Shown in pieces: positions 1 through 5,578 of a stretch of DNA of 14,004 nucleotides. The stretch's first letter is position 1. Each line of letters begins with the position of its first letter. Made by a program: the position numbers and the translations under genes. The notes beneath the pieces were generated by a model. That model saw nothing but the letters and a program-made list of their open reading frames with translations, had not been told where the DNA came from and made no database searches. Origin of the DNA: an uncultured Lachnospiraceae bacterium (GTDB lineage: Bacteria; Bacillota; Clostridia; Lachnospirales; Lachnospiraceae); the NCBI GenBank assembly GCA_910583815.1, contig CAJTZB010000052.1, forward strand, positions 1 through 14,004, given 5' to 3'.

Positions 1-19
1 GTTTTCAAAACAAACTTGC

Positions 20-60
20 AATCGCCCTTTCAAGGCGGTTTGGGTCCTGAAAGGACGATT
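20..60 (-). terminator. Imperfect inverted repeat, possible terminator of the DUF6514-like unit
   Basis: Arms 20-32 and 48-60 pair over 13 positions around a 15-nt loop. The one irregular position is a G-U wobble on minus-strand RNA but a C-A mismatch on plus-strand RNA, so the structure favours minus-strand transcripts. It lies about 60 nt past the stop of the 72-aa gene. The RNA leaving the stem is only moderately U-rich (GCAAGTTTGTTTTG), so it is a weak intrinsic terminator at best. It could instead be part of a structured RNA together with the second hairpin at 76-103. Confidence 0.35.
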
Positions 61-75
61 TCCCCCATAAGTTTT

Positions 76-103
76 GCAGTTCCGTTCCCATCAGCGGGAC
101 TGC
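76..103. other. Second hairpin next to the first
   Basis: GCAGTTCC (76-83) pairs with GGGACTGC (96-103) with one T-G wobble, and 84/95 extend it to 9 pairs around a 10-nt loop. The wobble makes this one better on the plus strand, the opposite preference to the hairpin at 20-60. No known riboswitch or small-RNA motif was recognised in positions 1-121, which otherwise hold no supported gene. Confidence 0.3.
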
Positions 104-121
104 ACTGTGCAGATGTCTTAT

Positions 122-340
122 TTAGATGGCATCTTCTACAACGTCATGCAGATGGATAGGAGAGAGCTGTTCGGAAGTACAGAGATCAGCAAGTCTCTGT
201 ACAAAAGCAAAGTCTGGGGAAACGTCCGATACAGATGCGGCTTCTTTTCCAGATGCCAAAACAGCCCGGATGCCATAGGAGACATAGGTGCCAAGTTCAG
301 GGGAGAAAAGTTCTTCCCTGACTGGTATGTACTGCAGCAT
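122..340 (-). CDS. Small DUF6514-like protein of unknown function (72 aa)
   Basis: This is a soluble 72-residue protein with no signal peptide or membrane segment. The centre reads ELGTYVSYGIRAV (about 15-27), followed by SVSDVSPDFAFVQRLADLC (about 36-54) and the C-terminal SPIHLHDVVEDAI. That layout, a short beta-hairpin on which a 'YGI' strand leads to a helix and then 'SPIHL.DVVED', is what I associate with the DUF6514 family of Clostridia. The function of that family is unknown, and the assignment is by eye. The start is well supported: GGAGGAGG lies about 10 nt upstream of the ATG. It follows a 25-codon leader ORF on the same strand with a 54-nt gap and is divergent from the flotillin gene. 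Confidence 0.7.
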   Translation of the reverse strand: MLQYIPVREELFSPELGTYVSYGIRAVLASGKEAASVSDVSPDFAFVQRLADLCTSEQLSPIHLHDVVEDAI

Positions 341-394
341 GAATCTGGTTCCTCCTCCTTTGAAAATTCTCGTCGCTCTTAAGTGAGCGGCAGG

Positions 395-472
395 CTATGA
401 GTGAGTGTAGACCCCAATGTCTGTTCTATGGACTTTGTGAGGCAAGAATTCGTAAACGCCTAGAATCGACAT
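395..472 (-). CDS. Possible 25-aa leader peptide ahead of the DUF6514-like gene
   Basis: ATG at 472, TAG at 395-397. The peptide begins MSILGVYEFLPHK and ends RTDIGVYTHS. Its support is positional. A GGGAGG ribosome binding site (480-487) stands 7 nt before the ATG, and an extended -10 element lies about 25 nt upstream, so this would be the first ORF of the transcript. A small hairpin (CGCTC/GAGCG, about 374-389) sits between it and the next ribosome binding site. The end resembles the 'ELGTYVSY' segment of the downstream protein, which could mean a partial duplication or chance. It may be a regulatory leader, a short functional peptide, or the degraded 5' part of a once longer gene. Confidence 0.45.
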   Translation of the reverse strand: MSILGVYEFLPHKVHRTDIGVYTHS

Positions 473-497
473 GGAAAAACCTCCCTCATATAGCTAA

Positions 498-521
498 AGT
501 ATCACAGAATTAGTAGTGATA
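498..521 (-). promoter_or_regulatory. Extended -10 promoter overlapped by an inverted repeat (possible operator)
   Basis: On the minus strand TGTGATACT (506-498) fits the extended -10 form TGnTATAAT in part, about 25 nt before the leader ATG. No good -35 is visible. A perfect 6-bp inverted repeat TATCAC-N10-GTGATA (500-521) covers the -10 and its upstream flank, the right place for a repressor site. A second short repeat, GAAC-N6-GTTC (526-539), follows. No regulator is identified. Confidence 0.35.
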
Positions 522-626
522 AAACGAACTATAAGGTTCATATTTTGAAAAAAATGCAAAAAGAGAGGGAAATTCGGAAGATAGTGTCGGCATACCGATG
601 TTAAATAGGACTTTTGTGGAAATGGA

Positions 627-655
627 TTCTCAAACGCGGATAAATGATGTATAAT
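627..655 (+). promoter_or_regulatory. Likely SigA-type promoter of the flotillin gene
   Basis: A perfect TATAAT at 650-655 has TTCTCA (4 of 6 to TTGACA) 17 nt upstream at 627-632. The flotillin ATG is at 694, preceded by AAAGGAG (679-685), giving a short 5' leader of about 30 nt. Confidence 0.6.
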
Positions 656-693
656 AGAAAAGACAAAATAATATTACAAAAGGAGAACAAAAG

Positions 694-2271
694 ATGGATG
701 AACTTTTTGAAACGATGGGCATAATGATTCCTGTTCTGGTAGTAGTTGGACTGCTGATTTTGCTGTTTGTGTCAGGCTATGTAAAGGCTTCACCAGATAC
801 AGCATACATTATTTCCGGCTTAAGGAAACGCCCGAAGGTATTGATTGGTAAAGCAGGCCTTAAAATACCGTTTTTTGAGAAGAAGGATGAACTGAATTTA
901 CAGCTGATTCCGATTGATGTAAAAACTTCTAGTTCTGTTCCGACGGCGGATTATATCAATATTACGGTAGATGCCGCCGTAAACGTGAAAATCAGCGATA
1001 ACGAAGAGCGCCTTTCTCTTGCAGCGCAGAACTTCTTAAACAAGGCGACAGACTATATCGCACAGGTTGCCAGAGAAGTTCTTGAAGGCAATATGCGTGA
1101 AATTGTCGGCAAGATGAACTTGGAAGAAATGGTAAGCGACCGGCAGAAGTTTGCCAATCTGGTGAAAGAGAATGCGGAGCCTGATCTTGCCGCTATGGGC
1201 CTTGATATTGTCAGCTTTAATGTACAGAATTTTGTGGACGGGAACGGCGTAATTGAAAACCTTGGTGTAGACAATATTGTAAAAATTCAAAAGAATGCAG
1301 CGATTTCAAGGGCAGAAAGCGAAAAGGAGATTGCGAAGGCGCAAGCTCAGGCGAAGAAGGAAGCAAACGACGCACAGGTAAGTTCCGAGCTTGAAATTGC
1401 AAATGCAAAAGCAAGGGCGCAAAAGGAAAAGGCAGTCGTACAGGCAGAAGCCGACAGAGAATCGAAGGAAGCTCAGATCAATGCAGAGACGTTGATTGCG
1501 CAGAAAGAAAACGACTTGGCAATCCGTAAGGCAGAGCTGCAGAAGGATGCTGATACAAAGCAGGCAATTGCAGATGCTGCTTACCAGATTCAGAAGGAAA
1601 CCGAGCGGAAGACCGTCGAGGTTGCAACCGCAGATGCGAACCTTGCAAAACAGGAAAAGGCAATTGCTTTGCAGGAAAAGGAAGTAGAGCTGACCGAGCG
1701 TACACTGGAAGCAACGATAAAGAAACAGGCAGAAGCAGAAAAATATGCGAAGCAGCAGGAATCTGATGCAAAGCTGTATGAAGTCCAAAGGAATTCAGAG
1801 GCACAGCTTTTTGAACGCCAGAAAAATGCAGAAGCTGATAAGTTTGAACGGGAAAAAGAAGCCGAAGCATTAAAGGCTACAGCAGAAGCACAGAAGTATG
1901 CGATGGAGCAGGAAGCTGCAGGTATCCGCAGCAAGGGCTTTGCTGAGGCAGAAGCAATCAGGGCAAAGGCACTTGCCGAGGCAGAAGGCATTGAAAAGAA
2001 GGCAGAAGCTATGAAGCAGATGGGCGAAGCTGCCGTCCTTGAAATGTACTTTAAGGCAATGCCGGAAATTGCAAAGAATATTGCCGAGCCGTTAGCAAAG
2101 GTAGATAAGATTACAATGTATGGGGACGGCAATTCTTCTAAGCTTGTTAAGGATATTATCGGTACGCTGACACAGGTGACGGACGGATTAAAGGAATCTA
2201 CCGGTGTTGACTTACAGTCCGTGCTGGCAGGTTTTGCAGGGGCGAAGCTGGCAGATTCCAATAAGCAGTAA
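694..2271 (+). CDS. Flotillin-family (SPFH/Band 7) membrane scaffold protein, FloT-like, 525 aa
   Basis: This is a membrane-anchored scaffold of the flotillin family. Known members gather in ordered membrane regions and help organise signalling and secretion proteins. The layout is typical: one hydrophobic segment near the N-terminus (about residues 9-29), an SPFH/PHB domain (about 30-200, with REVLEGNMREIVGKM at about 127-141 and DIVSFNVQNF at about 171-180), then a very long Ala/Glu/Lys-rich coiled coil (about 200-450). The C-terminal part (KAMPEIAKNIAEPLAKVDKI onward) resembles Bacillus subtilis FloT, whose length is close to this 525 aa. The ATG is set by AAAGGAG. The gene has its own promoter and stands alone: the NfeD-type partner often found beside such genes is absent on both sides. 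Converges on the acetyltransferase gene with a 23-nt gap. The long minus-strand open frames inside it are side effects of the biased codons. Confidence 0.92.
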   Translation: MDELFETMGIMIPVLVVVGLLILLFVSGYVKASPDTAYIISGLRKRPKVLIGKAGLKIPFFEKKDELNLQLIPIDVKTSSSVPTADYINITVDAAVNVKISDNEERLSLAAQNFLNKATDYIAQVAREVLEGNMREIVGKMNLEEMVSDRQKFANLVKENAEPDLAAMGLDIVSFNVQNFVDGNGVIENLGVDNIVKIQKNAAISRAESEKEIAKAQAQAKKEANDAQVSSELEIANAKARAQKEKAVVQAEADRESKEAQINAETLIAQKENDLAIRKAELQKDADTKQAIADAAYQIQKETERKTVEVATADANLAKQEKAIALQEKEVELTERTLEATIKKQAEAEKYAKQQESDAKLYEVQRNSEAQLFERQKNAEADKFEREKEAEALKATAEAQKYAMEQEAAGIRSKGFAEAEAIRAKALAEAEGIEKKAEAMKQMGEAAVLEMYFKAMPEIAKNIAEPLAKVDKITMYGDGNSSKLVKDIIGTLTQVTDGLKESTGVDLQSVLAGFAGAKLADSNKQ

Positions 2272-2294
2272 ATTTAGGGAGAACAGGAAGTTTA

Positions 2295-2762
2295 TTAGAG
2301 AAGAGCCTCTTGGTGGATATACATCCTTGATGGCTCCTCTTCTCCGTCTCCTTGTACCATGCAGAGGAATTCCCACTGGTATCTTTCATAGAATGAGGTA
2401 TGGTCTGTGAGGAGATAGAGTGTGGGAATTCCTCTTTCTTTCATGTCGTCGCACACAAACTGCAGCAGTTTTCCTGCAATGCCTTGGCAGCGGTATGCTT
2501 CTTCCACATAGACCGCACAGACATTTGGGGTCAGGTCTTTTCTGTTATGGAAATCGTTTTCTATTACGCCGCAGCCGCCTATGATATTGTCTCCTTCCAG
2601 CACGACATACCATTGCGGTACGGCGTTTTTTTGCTCAACGCAGACATTTATGCTTTCGGTATAGGCTTCTAGTGGAATGCCCCATTTGGCATGAAACCAA
2701 TTTGCCGCTGTTTCTGAAAGTTGTGGATGTTCTGAGATTTTTACAATGTTTGGATTGCACAT
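2295..2762 (-). CDS. GNAT-family N-acetyltransferase, 155 aa
   Basis: A single-domain acetyltransferase of the GNAT fold, which moves an acetyl group from acetyl-CoA to an amine. Acetyl-CoA motif A is visible as VCAVYVEEAYRCQGIAGKLL (81-100), whose RCQGIA fits the Q/RxxGxA pyrophosphate loop. Later TLYLLTDHTSFYERYQW (about 114-130) is the motif B strand and the 'FYER.GW'-type turn common in the family. The substrate cannot be told from sequence. Length is normal. AGGAGG lies 16 nt before the ATG, longer than usual, and no in-frame start codon exists between them, so the ATG at 2762 is kept. A TATAAT on the minus strand precedes it. Divergent from the chemoreceptor gene across 189 nt. Confidence 0.85.
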   Translation of the reverse strand: MCNPNIVKISEHPQLSETAANWFHAKWGIPLEAYTESINVCVEQKNAVPQWYVVLEGDNIIGGCGVIENDFHNRKDLTPNVCAVYVEEAYRCQGIAGKLLQFVCDDMKERGIPTLYLLTDHTSFYERYQWEFLCMVQGDGEEEPSRMYIHQEALL

Positions 2763-2799
2763 AGTATAGTTGGTTATACCTCCTTTTTCGGCTGACAGT

Positions 2800-2805
2800 A
2801 TTATA
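2800..2805 (-). promoter_or_regulatory. -10 element of the acetyltransferase gene
   Basis: A perfect TATAAT on the minus strand lies 38 nt before the ATG and about 14 nt before the ribosome binding site (2779-2787). No convincing -35 lies at normal spacing; TTACCA at 20-nt spacing is the closest. Confidence 0.45.
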
Positions 2806-2840
2806 TCACATATTTCAGAGAAATGTGGTAACTTTTTGTT

Positions 2841-2888
2841 GCCAATATCAAAACTGCTATAGCAAATTTACCAAAACTATGGTACTAT
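2841..2888 (+). promoter_or_regulatory. Candidate promoter elements of the chemoreceptor gene
   Basis: Two alternatives are visible. TGGTACTAT (2880-2888) has the form of an extended -10, 63 nt before the ATG at 2952. Its -35 region overlaps a perfect 10-bp palindrome TGCTATAGCA (2855-2864), which could be an operator. Separately, GCCAATAT (2841-2848) matches 7 of 8 bases of the motility sigma factor (SigD/sigma-28) -10 box GCCGATAT, which suits a chemotaxis gene, but no good TAAA box sits about 15 nt upstream. Neither is secure. Confidence 0.3.
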
Positions 2889-2951
2889 ATCAATGAGATA
2901 TTGTCTATTTTGCAAAAATTATGTAACTATTTGAAAACCGGAGGTAGCTGC

Positions 2952-4352
2952 ATGTTTCATAAAAAGAAAGAAAATATATATGAAATGGATATGAAGCTTT
3001 TGATGGAATCTATGGACCGTGTATTGGCTGGGGATTTTACTCCGGTAGATACATCAAATTTCCATAACACAGAGTTTGTGGAAAAGTATAACTTATTGTT
3101 AAACTATGTGCTGAAGTCAAACAATGCAATTGTAATGCGCCTGAATTCTTCCATGATTAAGATTGGCGACAGCTCTGTTGTAAAAGAGATGATGGAACAG
3201 GTTCATTCCCAGACAGCAGCTATCAATGGTATGCGCAGCTCCAGTCAGGATTTAGGCGAATCCATTTTAAAGATTGAGCAGGCAGCGCAGGGTATACAGG
3301 AAAATTCCCATGACGTCATAGACAGTTCCAGACGCTGTACGGAGGATATGAATGACAGCATACGAGTCGTAGATGCGTCTTCTGAACAGATTGAGGGCAT
3401 CAATGGACAAATGGCAGAATTTAAAAAGATGGCGGAGAAAATCAATGAGATTATTGATACCGTAAAAGACCTTGCAGAGAACAGCAGCCTGCTTGCCTTG
3501 AATGCTTCCATTGAGGCAGCGAGGGCGGGAGAAGCCGGAAAAGGCTTTGCAGTAGTGGCACAGGAAATGGGCAAGCTGTCTGCCAATACAACTTCCTGTG
3601 CAGATGATGTGGTAAAGTATGTGGGAGAACTGATGGGCGGAATTACTTCTATTTCCGCTTCGGTAGACTCTACGACAAGGCAGCTTCGGGAAGGTAACGA
3701 AAGCGTACATAAATCCGTAAAAGAACTGCACGTTATGAATGAGCAGATAAATTCCATCAGCAGGGCAATTGATGGCATCCATAAAGAAATCAACCATCAG
3801 TCGGTGCTGACGCATTCTTTTGTGGATGCAGTGGAAACAATTGCAGAAAGCTATGATACCCTGTCGAACGAATGCCTGACAACCGGTGCACATATGTACC
3901 ATATTTCTCGTGATATAGACAAGGCAAGAAGCGATATGGCAAGGCGCAATTCGAGGCTTACTACGCTGGACTGGCTGACGGTATTTGAAATTGACCATCT
4001 GATTTTTACATGGCGTGTCTACAATAATCTGGCAGGATTTGAGCATTTAAAAATTACGCAGCTCAACGCGCCAAAAGGCTGTAAGCTTGGAAAATGGATG
4101 GATTCGCAGACAGACTCCCGCATTGTTTCTTCGAGGGAATTTTTACAGCTTGCCAAAGACCATGAAGAACTGCATAAACACGCTTGTGATTCCTGGTATG
4201 CAAGCGAAGAGGGGAACAGGGAAAAAGCTCTGCATCATTTCAACTTAGCATATGAGGCATATGGGCATTTCGTAAAGTCATTAGCAGGTCTTCGCAAAGT
4301 CGTTTGTTCTACCGGCGATACTGCAGTTACAGACTTTAATGCAACTGCTTGA
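2952..4352 (+). CDS. Soluble methyl-accepting chemotaxis protein with C-terminal CZB zinc-binding domain, 466 aa
   Basis: A cytoplasmic chemoreceptor. There is no membrane segment or signal peptide. Helical N-terminal part (about 1-80), then an MCP signalling coiled coil with its hairpin tip at about 169-210, where SLLALNASIEAARAGEAGKG matches the conserved tip that contacts CheA and CheW. The C-terminal CZB domain (about 345-445) shows all expected zinc ligands: His349 in DHLIF, Cys377 in GCKLGKW, His404 and His408 in DHEELH. The overall layout is like Helicobacter TlpD, a soluble CZB receptor reported to sense oxidants; a similar input here is inference. I start at the ATG at 2952 because GGAGG lies 7 nt before it. 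A TTG 17 codons upstream (2901) keeps the frame but has no ribosome binding site. Implies a chemotactic host. Converges on the tail operon. Confidence 0.92.
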   Translation: MFHKKKENIYEMDMKLLMESMDRVLAGDFTPVDTSNFHNTEFVEKYNLLLNYVLKSNNAIVMRLNSSMIKIGDSSVVKEMMEQVHSQTAAINGMRSSSQDLGESILKIEQAAQGIQENSHDVIDSSRRCTEDMNDSIRVVDASSEQIEGINGQMAEFKKMAEKINEIIDTVKDLAENSSLLALNASIEAARAGEAGKGFAVVAQEMGKLSANTTSCADDVVKYVGELMGGITSISASVDSTTRQLREGNESVHKSVKELHVMNEQINSISRAIDGIHKEINHQSVLTHSFVDAVETIAESYDTLSNECLTTGAHMYHISRDIDKARSDMARRNSRLTTLDWLTVFEIDHLIFTWRVYNNLAGFEHLKITQLNAPKGCKLGKWMDSQTDSRIVSSREFLQLAKDHEELHKHACDSWYASEEGNREKALHHFNLAYEAYGHFVKSLAGLRKVVCSTGDTAVTDFNATA

Positions 4353-4417
4353 TAATGAAAATCACATGAGATGAGACGTGCTGCCTGTACACCGATGCTG
4401 TCAGGTAATGATAAAAC

Positions 4418-4454
4418 TGTCTATGAGGAAGGGCTTTATCCCTCCTCATAGACA
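4418..4454 (-). terminator. Intrinsic terminator of the tail-gene operon, overlapping the last stop codon
   Basis: TGTCTATGAGGAAGGG (4418-4433) pairs with CCCTCCTCATAGACA (4440-4454): 15 pairs with one bulged A, loop of 6 nt. On the minus strand the stem is followed by GTTTTATCATT, a fair U-tract. On the plus strand no U-tract follows. The 5' arm on the minus strand encodes the last residues (VYEEG) of the 113-aa protein and the stop codon lies in the loop. It sits 65 nt beyond the chemoreceptor stop, so it might also stall readthrough from that side. Confidence 0.75.
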
Positions 4455-4777
4455 CAGATAATTGAGCCGTTAGCATAAGAAGTGGCAGTGCCTTCACCCG
4501 GGTCTGACGTGGTAAAGGCAGCATTCCTTATCATATTTGCCGTGTAGTTTGCAGACGGTGGGGCTGCAACATCCCCATGAAATGTCCCTGTGGTGATGCT
4601 GCCTGCACCCTGAGAGTGTGAAGTAATCTGATTTTTTACGGAAGCAACCGTATCCGTCAGGGTTTTGCCGTCCGCCATTTCCACAGTATCCGAACTGGTC
4701 CATTCGGACTGCAGCTGATAGCCGGTTTCTGTCTTTCTGTACTTTTTCGTTTTAATAAAGCCAGATAAAATGCTCAT
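4436..4777 (-). CDS. Mini tail-fibre / baseplate-decoration protein, 113 aa
   Basis: Last gene of the tail operon. The N-terminal part (MSILSGFIKTKKYRKTETGY, then an 'EWTSSDTVEMADGKTL' stretch at about 25-40) looks like the attachment region of short phage fibre proteins, and 40-55 is a short helix. Residues 60-111 align without gaps to residues 380-431 of the 431-aa fibre at the other end of the cluster (about 30 of 52 identical by hand), including FTT.DPG and the ending YxNGSIIxVYE. It is therefore a fibre reduced to an attachment segment plus the shared tip module. AAAGGAGG stands 6 nt before the ATG. It lies 18 nt after the 101-aa gene. The exact role is not known. Confidence 0.65.
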   Translation of the reverse strand: MSILSGFIKTKKYRKTETGYQLQSEWTSSDTVEMADGKTLTDTVASVKNQITSHSQGAGSITTGTFHGDVAAPPSANYTANMIRNAAFTTSDPGEGTATSYANGSIICVYEEG

Positions 4778-4795
4778 TTGCTCCTCCTTTCTAAG

Positions 4796-5101
4796 CTAAT
4801 AAGGGCTTACCCAGAATGCCCTTTCGCCGATTTCTTCCGGCGTGGGTTCTGTATCAGAAATATATTCTTCTATTTCCTTAAATCCCTTGTTCAGTAAATG
4901 TAACTGGATGGTCTGCAGCTTTTGTTCAATGGAACGAAACAGAGCAGCACGGTATCCTTTTTGGTAGTTCTCCTGCTCAAGCAGGGCAGTGGCTTCTCCC
5001 AGATGATTGTTCCCAATCAGGTTTTTGTGCGCCAGAACTACAGAAACATCCTCAAGTTCCATGTCGCTGTGCGGCACGAAAGAAATCTCGGTTTTCGTCA
5101 T
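4796..5101 (-). CDS. Small unknown protein of the tail operon, 101 aa
   Basis: Not recognised. Soluble and mostly helical, beginning MTKTEISFVPHSDMELEDVS, with an acidic/Gln-rich middle (LLEQENYQKGYRAALFRSIE) and a C-terminus ending ERAFWVSPY. I start at the ATG at 5101, preceded by GAAAGGAAAG. An in-frame ATG 15 codons upstream (5146) has no ribosome binding site and would overlap the end of the preceding gene. The gene lies 26 nt after the 108-aa gene and 18 nt before the 113-aa gene, so it belongs to the same transcript. Its place at the distal end of the operon suggests a minor structural or assembly protein. Confidence 0.65.
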   Translation of the reverse strand: MTKTEISFVPHSDMELEDVSVVLAHKNLIGNNHLGEATALLEQENYQKGYRAALFRSIEQKLQTIQLHLLNKGFKEIEEYISDTEPTPEEIGERAFWVSPY

Positions 5102-5127
5102 GGTATCTTTCCTTTCACAGCGTATTT

Positions 5128-5454
5128 TTAGTAATCTGAAAGCCAATAGCCGCCAGTGTTCTGTTCTGCAGGCTGTTCGGCTGAAATAACTGAAGAAGCA
5201 GTGTACATGGCGTATATGCCAGTATTGTAAATTTCCTCTTCCAGTCGGTTGATGTATGCCATATCGAGCATATACGGCTCTAATAGGGTTTTATTTTGCT
5301 CATACAGCACTGCCGCATCATTTAGGCTGCCGTTGCTTAGACAGGCATTATACTGCCGGATTACATCTGCAACAGAGTCGTCCACATCCTTTCTGGTACC
5401 GACTTTAATGCATGTTCCGGGAAAGCGGCTGCCGAAGGTTCTTGAATATCCCAT
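5128..5454 (-). CDS. Small unknown protein of the tail operon, 108 aa
   Basis: Not recognised. The N-terminus is basic (MGYSRTFGSRFPGTCIKVGT), followed by two predicted helices (about 25-90, DVIRQYNACLSNGSLNDAAV and LDMAYINRLEEEIYNTG) and a short tail ending GGYWLSDY. The helix pair resembles a small helical-repeat unit, but no family is claimed. Start choice is uncertain. ATG 5454 has GGAG six nt upstream. ATG 5466 and TTG 5508 are in-frame alternatives; the TTG overlaps the stop of an upstream mini-ORF and could be used by coupled restart. It is separated from the hub gene by about 124 nt, which hold a perfect palindrome. Confidence 0.6.
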   Translation of the reverse strand: MGYSRTFGSRFPGTCIKVGTRKDVDDSVADVIRQYNACLSNGSLNDAAVLYEQNKTLLEPYMLDMAYINRLEEEIYNTGIYAMYTASSVISAEQPAEQNTGGYWLSDY

Positions 5455-5500
5455 TTTTTTCTCCATTTCTGCGCTGCTTTTTGCACATAACGAATTTGTA

Positions 5501-5551
5501 TCAAGCAACGCGCAGACACAAATCTCGCGATTGAAAATTTTTAATTTTCAA
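5501..5551 (-). CDS. Possible 16-aa leader ORF inside the palindromic leader
   Basis: TTG start at 5551, TGA at 5501-5503; the peptide would read MKIKNFQSRDLCLRVA. AAAGGAGCC (5558-5566) is correctly placed 6-10 nt upstream, and the start codon lies in the first arm of the 5529-5553 hairpin. The TGA overlaps an in-frame TTG (5508) of the 108-aa gene as TTGCTTGA, which would permit coupled re-initiation. Short and unconfirmed. Confidence 0.3.
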   Translation of the reverse strand: MKIKNFQSRDLCLRVA

Positions 5552-5553
5552 TC
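5529..5553. repeat. Perfect 11-bp inverted repeat with 3-nt loop
   Basis: GATTGAAAATT (5529-5539) and AATTTTCAATC (5543-5553) are exact complements around TTT. On the transcribed minus strand it follows a ribosome binding site directly and has no U-tract after it (GCGAGATTTG), so it is not a normal terminator. It could be a translation-control or processing hairpin within the tail mRNA. Confidence 0.6.
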
Positions 5554-5578
5554 TTGTGGCTCCTTTCTTTATGAAATC

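Noticed and set aside
1..162. Plus-strand frame open from the window edge to 162 (could be a gene end)
   Set aside because: It runs over two hairpins and antisense to the well-supported 72-aa gene, has no recognisable protein pattern, and is short enough to be chance.
1590..2261. Long minus-strand open frame (223 codons) inside the flotillin gene
   Set aside because: Ser/Ala/Phe-rich translation produced by the biased codons of the Ala/Glu/Lys coiled coil on the other strand; no ribosome binding site or family pattern.
2299..2344. Inverted repeat AGAAGAG...CTCTTCT after the flotillin gene as its terminator
   Set aside because: Only 7 good pairs, a bulge, a long loop, no U-tract on either strand, and it lies inside the acetyltransferase coding sequence.
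2901..2951. TTG at 2901 as start of the chemoreceptor
   Set aside because: No ribosome binding site before it, while the in-frame ATG at 2952 has GGAGG at 7-nt spacing.
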